From Arthrobacter sp. B2a2-09 (GTDB lineage: Bacteria; Actinomycetota; Actinomycetes; Actinomycetales; Micrococcaceae): a DNA stretch of 64,000 nucleotides. The position numbers and the translations under genes are program-made. The notes under the pieces were generated by a model that had not been told where the DNA came from, did not search any database, and was given only the letters and a program-made list of their open reading frames with translations. The stretch's first letter is position 1. Each line of letters opens with the position of its first letter. Where the stretch lies: NCBI RefSeq assembly GCF_027587375.1, contig NZ_JAMXIC010000019.1, positions 1 to 64,000 on the forward strand, given 5' to 3'. Of this stretch, positions 57,411-64,000 are shown piece by piece.

Positions 57411-59972
57411 TTGCCAGGCCTGAACCTGACGCGCGCCGAAGCCGGGCAGCGCGCAGAATTGCTCACCGTGACCTCGTATGACGTCACCCTCGATTTGACC
57501 AAGGGCGCCACGGTCTTCGGCTCCACCACGGTGGTGAAGTTCTCCGCCGTCGAGGGTTCCTCGAGCTTTATCGACGCGATCACGGAGACCGTGCACAGCG
57601 TGACGCTGAACGGCACCGAACTTGATCCGGCGGTGGTGTCCGACGGCGTCCGCATCCAACTGCCGGAGCTCGCCGCGGAGAACGAACTCACGGTAGTTGC
57701 CGATGCCCCCTACATGAACACCGGTGAGGGCCTGCACCGTTTCGTGGACCCGGTGGATAACGAGGCCTACCTGTACACACAGTTCGAGGTGCCCGATTCC
57801 CGCCGCATGTTCGCCGTGTTCGAGCAGCCGGACCTGAAGGCGGCATTCACTTTCACGGTCACTGCGCCCTCGCACTGGGACCTGATCTCCAATTCACCCA
57901 CTCCGGTACCAGCGGAAACCACCCCCGGGGACGACGGCGGTGCGCGCTCCGTCTGGCATTTCGCCCCCACTCCCCGCATCTCTTCCTACGTCACTGCTTT
58001 GATCGCGGGACCGTACCAATCGGTCCGCAGCAAGGTCACGAGCTCCGATGGCCGCGTCATCCCGCTCGGTGTGTTCGCCCGCAAATCCCTCATGCAGTAC
58101 CTGGACGCCGACAACATCTTCGAGCTGACCCGCCAGGGCTTTGAGTTCTTCGAGGCCCAGTTCGGCTTCCCGTATCCCTTCGAGAAGTACGACCAACTGT
58201 TCGTTCCCGAGTTCAATGCCGGCGCCATGGAAAACGCCGGCGCGGTGACCATCCTCGAAGGCTACGTCTTCCGCGGCAAGGTCACCGACGCCCAGATCGA
58301 ACGCCGCGCCATCACCGTGCTGCACGAACTGGCCCACATGTGGTTCGGCGACCTCGTCACGATGCGCTGGTGGAACGACCTCTGGCTCAACGAGTCCTTT
58401 GCCGAGTACATGTCCCACCTGGCCGCGGTCGAAAACACCGAATTTGACCGTGCCTGGACCACCTTTGCGTCCGTGGAGAAATCCTGGGCGTACCGGCAGG
58501 ACCAGTTGCCCACGACGCACCCGATTTTCGCCGAGATCAACGATCTCCAGGACGTCGAGGTCAACTTCGATGGCATCACCTACGCCAAGGGAGCTTCGGT
58601 GCTGCGGCAGTTGGTTGCATGGGTGGGGCCGGAACAGTTCATGGCCGGCGTCCGCGAATACTTCCAGAAGCACGCGTGGCAGAACACCGAACTGGTGGAC
58701 CTCATGAAGGAACTCGAAGCTGCCAGCGGCCGCGACTTGGACCAGTGGGGCAAGCTCTGGCTCGAGACTGCCGGCGTCAATACCCTCTCCCCCGAGCTCG
58801 AGGTCGACGCGGACGGCACCATCACGTCTTTTGCGATCGTGCAGACGGCTATCGAGGAGCAGCCCACCCTGCGGCCGCACCGCCTCGCCGTCGGGTTCTA
58901 CCGCCTCTCAGCCGAAGGCAAACTTGAGCGGACCCACAGGGAGGAGCTGGACGTCGATGGCCCGCGGACCGATGTCCCCGCCCTTGCCGGACTGGCTCGC
59001 CCGGACCTGGTCCTGCTCAACGACGACGACCTCGCCTACGCGAAGGTCCGCCTCGATCCCGCGTCTCTGGCCACTGCGAAGGCCCATTTGAAGGACTTCG
59101 CCGGTAGCCTGCCCCGGACCCTCGTGTGGGGTTCGGCGTGGGATGCGGCCCGCGACGGCGAAACTCCGGCCCGTGGCTACGTCGATCTGATCCTGGCAAA
59201 TATCGCGTCCGAGACCGATTCCTCCGTGATCCTGACCCAGCTCCGCCAGCTGGCCACCACCCTGACGTACTACGTCGCAGCGGAGCATAAGGATGCCGCC
59301 ATGGTGGCCGCCGCTGACAGGCTGTGGGAACTCTCGTCCACCGCGGCTGCCGGATCGGACGCCCAGCTCCAATTCGTGAAGTCTTTCGCGTTGCTTGCCG
59401 GGAGCATCTCGCAGCTGGACACCGTCCAGGCTGTCCTGGACGGCAGCACCGTCGTGGATGGCCTCACAGTTGACCAGGACTTGCGTTGGGAACTCCTCGC
59501 CTCGCTGGTGGTGGGCGGGCGCCAGGGTCAGGACCGGATCGACGCAGAACTGGAGCGCGACCACACGGCCAATGGCCAGAACGCTGCCGCCTTGGCGACG
59601 GCAGCCCTTCCCACGCCAGAAGCCAAAGCCGATGCATGGAACAAGATCGTCGTGACAGGCGAGCTTTCCAACGCCATTCAAAGCTCCGCCGTAGCGGGCT
59701 TCACACGGGTGCTGGACACGTCCCTGTTGGAACCGTACGCCGAAAAGTACTTTGAGGCCGTCCCTGAGATTGTCGCCAACCGCACCTTCGCGCTGGCCCA
59801 GCAAATCGTCGTCGGACTCTACCCGGCGCAGTTGACCACAGAGGCCACGGTGGACCGCACAGATAAGTTCCTGGCTGAACTGCCGGCGGCCAGCAACGCC
59901 TTGCGGCGCATGATGCTCGAAAACCGCGACGGCGTTGCCCGTGCCCTGAAGGCCCGCGCGGCAGACGCCTAA
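57411..59972 (+). CDS. pepN: aminopeptidase N (M1 family)
   Basis: 853 residues from TTG with GGAGG six bases upstream. Exopeptidase motif FNAGAMENAGA (about 280), zinc site HELAHMWFGD and, 18 residues on, the Glu of NESFAEYM, the HExxHx18E set. The ERAP1-like C-terminal alpha domain (about 510-853) is present. No signal peptide, so cytoplasmic; removes N-terminal residues in peptide turnover. Terminator 24 bases after the stop. Confidence 0.97.
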   Translation: MPGLNLTRAEAGQRAELLTVTSYDVTLDLTKGATVFGSTTVVKFSAVEGSSSFIDAITETVHSVTLNGTELDPAVVSDGVRIQLPELAAENELTVVADAPYMNTGEGLHRFVDPVDNEAYLYTQFEVPDSRRMFAVFEQPDLKAAFTFTVTAPSHWDLISNSPTPVPAETTPGDDGGARSVWHFAPTPRISSYVTALIAGPYQSVRSKVTSSDGRVIPLGVFARKSLMQYLDADNIFELTRQGFEFFEAQFGFPYPFEKYDQLFVPEFNAGAMENAGAVTILEGYVFRGKVTDAQIERRAITVLHELAHMWFGDLVTMRWWNDLWLNESFAEYMSHLAAVENTEFDRAWTTFASVEKSWAYRQDQLPTTHPIFAEINDLQDVEVNFDGITYAKGASVLRQLVAWVGPEQFMAGVREYFQKHAWQNTELVDLMKELEAASGRDLDQWGKLWLETAGVNTLSPELEVDADGTITSFAIVQTAIEEQPTLRPHRLAVGFYRLSAEGKLERTHREELDVDGPRTDVPALAGLARPDLVLLNDDDLAYAKVRLDPASLATAKAHLKDFAGSLPRTLVWGSAWDAARDGETPARGYVDLILANIASETDSSVILTQLRQLATTLTYYVAAEHKDAAMVAAADRLWELSSTAAAGSDAQLQFVKSFALLAGSISQLDTVQAVLDGSTVVDGLTVDQDLRWELLASLVVGGRQGQDRIDAELERDHTANGQNAAALATAALPTPEAKADAWNKIVVTGELSNAIQSSAVAGFTRVLDTSLLEPYAEKYFEAVPEIVANRTFALAQQIVVGLYPAQLTTEATVDRTDKFLAELPAASNALRRMMLENRDGVARALKARAADA

Positions 59973-59995
59973 GCACCGTCGGGTAAATCACCGTC

Positions 59996-60029
59996 AGGCC
60001 CCGGTTCCGTTTCAATGGAACCGGGGCCT
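59996..60029. terminator. terminator of pepN
   Basis: AGGCCCCGGTTCC/GGAACCGGGGCCT, 13-base perfect stem with an eight-base loop, followed by TTCC. Confidence 0.85.
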
Positions 60030-60072
60030 TTCCGTGTGCCGCCCGCGAAAGCACCGCCGCTAGACTTTCCGC

Positions 60073-60552
60073 ATGAGCCTGGACGAACACCACTACTCCC
60101 TGACCGTGCGCTGGACCGGAAATCTGGGCACCGGGACTTCCTCCTACCGTGGCTATGCCAGGGACCACGACGTCGAGATCCCCGGCCTGCCCGTCCTGAG
60201 GGGATCCTCGGACCCCACCTTCCATGGCGACCGCAGCCGGTACAACCCCGAGCAACTGCTCCTCACTGCCCTGTCCCAGTGCCACATGCTGTCTTTCCTG
60301 CATGTCGCGGTCAAACACGGAGTGGTGGTCACAGACTATGTAGACCACGCCGAGGGCATGATGAGGCTCAATCGCGACGGCAGCGGCCAGTTCGAAAACG
60401 TCACCTTGAAGCCGCAAGTCACGGTTGCCGACCCGGCGCATATTTCCCTCGTGGACGAATTGCACCATGAGGCGAACGAGGTGTGCTTTATCGCCCGGAG
60501 CGTCAATTTTCCCGTTCTGCACGAGCCGAGCACGACGGCGGCCGCTAGCTAA
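60073..60552 (+). CDS. OsmC family peroxiredoxin-like protein
   Basis: 159 residues. Two conserved Cys: in LSQCHMLSFLHVA and in HEANEVCFIARS, matching the peroxidatic/resolving pair of OsmC/Ohr proteins. Small beta-rich N-terminal domain (HHYSLTVRWTGNLGTGTS). It probably reduces organic hydroperoxides. Its 3' end overlaps the convergent epimerase gene by four bases. Confidence 0.9.
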   Translation: MSLDEHHYSLTVRWTGNLGTGTSSYRGYARDHDVEIPGLPVLRGSSDPTFHGDRSRYNPEQLLLTALSQCHMLSFLHVAVKHGVVVTDYVDHAEGMMRLNRDGSGQFENVTLKPQVTVADPAHISLVDELHHEANEVCFIARSVNFPVLHEPSTTAAAS

Positions 60553-61589
60553 GTCTCCCGACGCGCCTTCCCAGCGGGCTTCGATAGCTCCCGTAATTCT
60601 TCGAGCAGCTGCTGTTCCCTTATCGGAGTCAGGCCGGCCTTGCGTTCCCTGCCCAAGCCGCGGACGCGTTCGTCCACCAAGGTATCCCGCACGGTTTCCC
60701 GCCAGGGACGCAAAGCCAGGCCGCGGGCGCGCGCCGCGGCGTTCGAACGCGCCGAAAAGCCTTCGTGGCCGGGCGGTAGCCAAAGTGGCAGGGACTCGGG
60801 ACCGGACCAGTACCGGACCTCGTGGTCCACCAGCCATTCCTCGTCCGCCACCACCGTCTCCCCAAACACCCCGGTCTCCGCGCGCACTCCGGCGGCGTGC
60901 CGTGACTCTTCGATGTATTCACCGAAGGGAACCACTGTCCCCGTGGCATTGAAGGTACCCGTCAACCCTCGCTCGGCGGCGGTGAGTATCCAGGCGGCGA
61001 GATCCCGAACATCGATGACTTGTGTGGGACGGTCCTGGATGTCCGGCAGGAGGACGGGATCCTGGGAAGCTGCGAATCGGGCCGGCCAATATCCGTACCG
61101 GTCGGACGAATCTCCAGGCCCTCCGATGAGCCCGGCCCGGACAATATGAGCCTTCGCCCCGGCCATGTCCATGGTCAACTGTTCGATCGCGGACTTTGAC
61201 TCACCATAGCTTTCGGGGGTAGCGGCAGCGCCAAGAGGCAACGGCGCCAGCAACTTTGCGTCCTCGTCCGCTCCCGGGGTTGAATGGTCCGCGTAAACAG
61301 AACAACTCGACACGAATGTCCAATGGGCTGCGCGCAAAACCAGCTCTTCCATGGCCTGCCGGGCGTGTTCCGGATCGCGCGACACGTCCACCACCGCGTC
61401 CCAGGCGCCGCTCAGCTCAGCATAGGCGTTTGATCCTTCGGCGCGGTCGGCGCGGACCCAGGTGGCGCCGTCGGGCGGTTGGACGGTTGTGCCGCGCGCC
61501 AAGCACGTGACCTCATGGCCGGCCGCGACGGCTTGCCGCGCGATTTCGGATGACAAGAAGGCCGTTCCGCCAAGAATCAGGATGCGCAT
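60549..61589 (-). CDS. NAD-dependent epimerase/dehydratase family protein
   Basis: 346 residues, extended SDR. GGTAFLSSEIARQ replaces the classical GxxGxxG (GGTAFLSS), YGESK (Tyr-x3-Lys) and FVSSCSVYA, as in the mRNA-binding/CSP41-like and related reductase groups. Substrate not identifiable. Convergent with the OsmC gene. Divergent from the MscS gene; about 100 bases separate the starts. Confidence 0.88.
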   Translation of the reverse strand: MRILILGGTAFLSSEIARQAVAAGHEVTCLARGTTVQPPDGATWVRADRAEGSNAYAELSGAWDAVVDVSRDPEHARQAMEELVLRAAHWTFVSSCSVYADHSTPGADEDAKLLAPLPLGAAATPESYGESKSAIEQLTMDMAGAKAHIVRAGLIGGPGDSSDRYGYWPARFAASQDPVLLPDIQDRPTQVIDVRDLAAWILTAAERGLTGTFNATGTVVPFGEYIEESRHAAGVRAETGVFGETVVADEEWLVDHEVRYWSGPESLPLWLPPGHEGFSARSNAAARARGLALRPWRETVRDTLVDERVRGLGRERKAGLTPIREQQLLEELRELSKPAGKARRET

Positions 61590-61692
61590 GCGGCCACGCT
61601 ACGGCGATAGGGTTGACCGTGGACAGAGTGTTCAGCGCCCGGCGAAAAAGGGCCCGGCGAACAATTGGATCCCGTGAGGAGCATTCCCGCAA

Positions 61693-62421
61693 ATGAACGT
61701 CGCCTCGTCGACCGACAACATCGTGGCCGATGCAGCCAAGATCGATTTCGCGTCAATCTTCGTGACGCTGGGCATTGGGTTGGTGGTCTGGGTTGTGGCC
61801 CGGTTCATCATCCTGCGTATTACCCGCAGCGTGGCAGAGGGCACCAGCTTCTTCAAGAAAGCGCATTTCAGGTGGGTCCAGCCGGCCTTCCGGGCGCTCG
61901 ACCATGAACGGCGCGCCCAACGCGCCCACACCATCGGCTCGCTGCTGACAAGCGTTCTGAGCGTGGTGGTGGTGGTCATCGTCATCATCTACGTCCTCAA
62001 ATACCTGAATGTGGATATTGCACCGCTGCTCACGAGCGTCGGTATTTTGGGTGTGGCCATTGGCTTCGGCGCCCAACAACTCATCCGCGATTTCCTTTCC
62101 GGCATCTTCATCACCATCGAGGACCAATTCGGGATCGGCGATGTGATCGTGACCACTGAAGTGATTGGCACCGTTGAATCGGTAGGCCTCCGGATCACCC
62201 GGCTCCGGGCCGAAGACGGCGCCATCTGGTATCTGCGCAACGGAGAAATCCTGAGGGTGGGCAACCGCTCGCAAGGCGACTACGTGCCACAGGAACCAGC
62301 CGCATCGGAGGACGTTCCGCTCGCACCTCCCGGTACTGCGCCTGCCGAATCCGCTGCAGCCGGGGCGCCGCAAGCTTCAAAGGACGCCGTCAAGATCAAA
62401 GAGCAGAAAGCAGGTGAGTGA
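61693..62421 (+). CDS. small mechanosensitive channel (MscS family)
   Basis: 242 residues. About three helices (IFVTLGIGLVVWVVARFII, LLTSVLSVVVVVIVIIYVL, then the pore-lining LLTSVGILGVAIGFGAQQLI) followed by the beta domain (FLSGIFITIEDQFGIGDVI) and RITRLRAEDGAIWYLRNGEI. Short C-terminal region with a Pro/Ala-rich tail. Opens at membrane tension to protect from osmotic downshift. Its stop is one base from the globin ATG. Confidence 0.93.
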   Translation: MNVASSTDNIVADAAKIDFASIFVTLGIGLVVWVVARFIILRITRSVAEGTSFFKKAHFRWVQPAFRALDHERRAQRAHTIGSLLTSVLSVVVVVIVIIYVLKYLNVDIAPLLTSVGILGVAIGFGAQQLIRDFLSGIFITIEDQFGIGDVIVTTEVIGTVESVGLRITRLRAEDGAIWYLRNGEILRVGNRSQGDYVPQEPAASEDVPLAPPGTAPAESAAAGAPQASKDAVKIKEQKAGE

Positions 62422-62422
62422 C

Positions 62423-62896
62423 ATGAGCAGCCAGCAGGAATCCGCAGCACCGCAACCGGCCGAACGGCGGCAGTTGATGCAAAACGATCCGTTCAGCCAG
62501 CCTGCCTACACCGACAGCTTCTATGAAGCCGTCGGCGGCCACGAGACTTTCGCGAAACTCATCGATGTCTTCTACGACGGCGTCGCCGGAGATCCATTGC
62601 TCCGGCCCATGTACCCAGAACAAGACCTCGCCCCGGCAAAGCGACGGTTCCTCATGTTTCTTGAGCAGTATTGGGGCGGTCCGGGCACTTACAGCGAGGA
62701 ACGCGGGCACCCCCGCCTGAGGATGCGGCACATGCCGTTCCAGGTGACACCCGAAGCCAAGGAACGCTGGCTCTTCCACATGCGCGCGGCAGTGGATTCG
62801 CTCGACTTGTCGCCGCTTCACGAAGGTACGCTGTGGGACTACATGGAGCGGGCCGCGCTCACGATGGTCAACAGCCCGTCGGTCCAGCAGCCCTGA
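62423..62896 (+). CDS. group II truncated haemoglobin
   Basis: 157 residues from ATG (AGGTGA five bases upstream; a GTG three codons earlier overlaps the mscS stop). FYEAVGGHETFAKLIDVFYD, PAKRRFLMFLEQYWGGP, RHMPFQVTPEAKERWLFHMR: proximal His in RHMPF and Trp at G8 in RWLFHM identify the trHbO type. The N-terminal 25 residues are a disordered extension. Probably oxygen/NO chemistry; co-translated with the channel gene. Confidence 0.93.
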   Translation: MSSQQESAAPQPAERRQLMQNDPFSQPAYTDSFYEAVGGHETFAKLIDVFYDGVAGDPLLRPMYPEQDLAPAKRRFLMFLEQYWGGPGTYSEERGHPRLRMRHMPFQVTPEAKERWLFHMRAAVDSLDLSPLHEGTLWDYMERAALTMVNSPSVQQP

Positions 62897-62988
62897 GGGC
62901 GTAGGCGCTTAGGGCTGTACCCGCCTAGAGTGGGGCAGCAGGGTCCCTACGTGGCGCGGAACGCGACACGAAAGGGCCTGCCCCAATC

Positions 62989-63663
62989 TCAGCGGGATTG
63001 GAAGCCCAGGCCTGATCCGGATCGTGCCAGGATGTGACCCCGGCTCCCGCTGAGCCGGAACCAGCGGCCGTTGCGGAAGAGTCGGTGTTCCCCATCGCCA
63101 AGGAAACCGAGCGCCAAGGCCGCGAACGCCGCGCCTGCGGGCACGCCGCTGAGTCCCGGAATCTCCCGTCCCCACACCGCTGCCCTGGCATTGTTGACGA
63201 TCAATGCGCCAGGCTGTTCCGGAACAATCCCGGCCACCTCGGCAATGCCGGCATTCGCGACAGACCTGAGTTCGGCGTCGGGCACTGAACCCAGCGGCTC
63301 CCAGCCGCTGCGGGGCGCCCCGACTCCCGCCCACGATTCGGAAACGGTCGACGGCGGGATCGGAAGCTCGACGTCGTCGGCGCCGGAACGCGCCAAGCGG
63401 TCCAGGACCGAGGACAGAGTCACGGTGACGTCGGAATGCGCGTCATCGGCGAGGGCGATGGTCCGTAGCCCGAGAATGGTGGGGGTCGCTTCGCCCAGGA
63501 GGCGCGGCCTCAGGACGCACACATATGCAGCCAGGACGCGCCCGGAAGCCTGCAGCCGTATGGCGCCATCGTCGATGCTCTTGGCACGCGTGACATAAGT
63601 GCGGAGATCCGCCAGATCACGAGGATCGACGAAATGGAAGGACTGGGTCAATACATCGGACAC
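62989..63663 (-). CDS. conserved actinobacterial hypothetical protein
   Basis: About 224 residues from GTG at 63661-63663 (VSDVLTQSFHFVDPRDLADL), mixed alpha/beta, no signal peptide or membrane helix. Repeated small blocks ALALGFLGDGEHRLFRNGRW and ELPIPPSTVSESWAGVG. I recognise no enzyme family. The GTG is preferred because upstream codons show no conservation; GGTAAAG lies nearby. Divergent from the thioesterase, 63 bases apart. Confidence 0.7.
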   Translation of the reverse strand: MSDVLTQSFHFVDPRDLADLRTYVTRAKSIDDGAIRLQASGRVLAAYVCVLRPRLLGEATPTILGLRTIALADDAHSDVTVTLSSVLDRLARSGADDVELPIPPSTVSESWAGVGAPRSGWEPLGSVPDAELRSVANAGIAEVAGIVPEQPGALIVNNARAAVWGREIPGLSGVPAGAAFAALALGFLGDGEHRLFRNGRWFRLSGSRGHILARSGSGLGFQSR

Positions 63664-63726
63664 ATCATCGACTTTACCGGCATGTCCGCGGTTGAGAGGG
63701 GTCAGGGTGGCGTCTAGAGTCGAACC

Positions 63727-64000
63727 ATGACTGACGCGCACGCCGGCCTGGAACATCAGGTTGCCCTTGAGGACCCCACATCCACCCTCATCGAGCTGTT
63801 GTCCCTAGCCGATTTCGACGGCGCGAGGACAGCCGAGGACATCTTCCTCGGGCCGTCCCAGAAACAGCCGCGCCACCGCGTGTTCGGCGGGCAGGTGCTC
63901 GCCCAGTCGCTCGTGGCCGGTATGCGCACTGTGGAGGAGGACCGAACCGTCCATTCCATGCACGGCTATTTCCTCCGTCCCGGAGACGCCAACCAGCCCA
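63727..64000 (+). CDS. tesB: acyl-CoA thioesterase II (TesB), N-terminal part, runs off right edge
   Basis: 91 residues in the window, from ATG 63727: ELLSLADFDGARTAEDIFLG, HRVFGGQVLAQSLVAGMRTV, SMHGYFLRPGD. These match the first hotdog domain of TesB; the second domain with the catalytic Asp lies beyond the edge. Hydrolyses medium/long-chain acyl-CoA. Confidence 0.9.
   Translation, partial: MTDAHAGLEHQVALEDPTSTLIELLSLADFDGARTAEDIFLGPSQKQPRHRVFGGQVLAQSLVAGMRTVEEDRTVHSMHGYFLRPGDANQP

Noticed and set aside
56271..57875. Very long minus-strand frame covering the DUF1648 gene and the pepN start
   Set aside because: The real protein starts near 57272; the upstream 200 codons are antisense of pepN.
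1..64000. CRISPR arrays, insertion sequences, prophage genes
   Set aside because: No regularly spaced repeats, no transposase or phage-type proteins, no terminal inverted repeats seen by eye.

Overview
The window is high-GC DNA with dense genes, many GTG/TTG starts, 4-bp start/stop overlaps and Tat-exported enzymes. The block rplU-rpmA-obgE-proB-proA-nadD-rsfS, a translational-type T-box before ileS, an RNase E with a long acidic N-terminal extension, a relative of the mycothiol-dependent nitroreductases, and the tig-clpP1-clpP2-clpX order point to an actinobacterium of the Micrococcaceae, most like Arthrobacter/Paenarthrobacter/Pseudarthrobacter. The genus is inferred from gene order and protein style, not from a search.

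Region 1 (1-23,050) is accessory carbohydrate metabolism. The N-terminal part of an alpha-glucan phosphorylase runs off the left edge and is preceded by a 17-codon leader ORF. Then come a LacI regulator, a DeoR-HTH/LacI-sensor hybrid regulator, and a three-gene ABC importer, all on the minus strand. Facing them on the plus strand are a 2-hydroxyacid dehydrogenase, a Tat-exported family 8 polysaccharide lyase, a Tat-exported glycosidase-like protein, a second LacI regulator, a two-part mannose-6-phosphate isomerase-like protein, a canonical ManA, a second three-gene ABC importer, an AGE-family mannose isomerase/epimerase and a ROK protein. Neither importer has its own ATPase. Two families of repeated operator-like sites split this region into two apparent regulons: tandem AAACGATC repeats around the hybrid regulator and importer 1, and TTGATAACGTTATCAA-type palindromes around LacI-2, the ManA-like gene and importer 2. 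The region reads as a polysaccharide utilisation locus for a uronate-containing polymer coupled to mannose catabolism. A frameshifted remnant of a Gfo/Idh/MocA oxidoreductase lies in the middle.

Region 2 (23,050-64,000) is core chromosome. It holds tRNA-Ala; rsfS, a disordered one-TM protein, nadD, a small membrane protein, proA, proB, obgE, rpmA and rplU; a TPP-riboswitch-controlled thiD-tenA fusion; rne; a VKOR-family gene; ndk, a DUF4233 gene, folC and ileS with its T-box leader; an SDR, a methyltransferase and a DUF488 gene diverging from valS; an Fpg-like glycosylase; a DsbA-family protein; clpX, clpP2, clpP1 and tig; tRNA-Pro and tRNA-Gly; a Nei-like glycosylase, rpiB, a DUF1648 membrane protein, pepN, an OsmC protein, an epimerase, an MscS channel, a truncated haemoglobin, a conserved hypothetical, and the start of a TesB-type thioesterase. 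Many operon ends carry perfect-stem terminators. No CRISPR array, insertion sequence or prophage was seen.

The most interesting part is 2.5-23 kb: a secreted PL8 lyase whose catalytic spacing fits the chondroitin AC/hyaluronate lyase type, sitting beside three mannose-metabolising proteins, an uncharacterised secreted glycosidase-like protein and two local regulators with recognisable operators.
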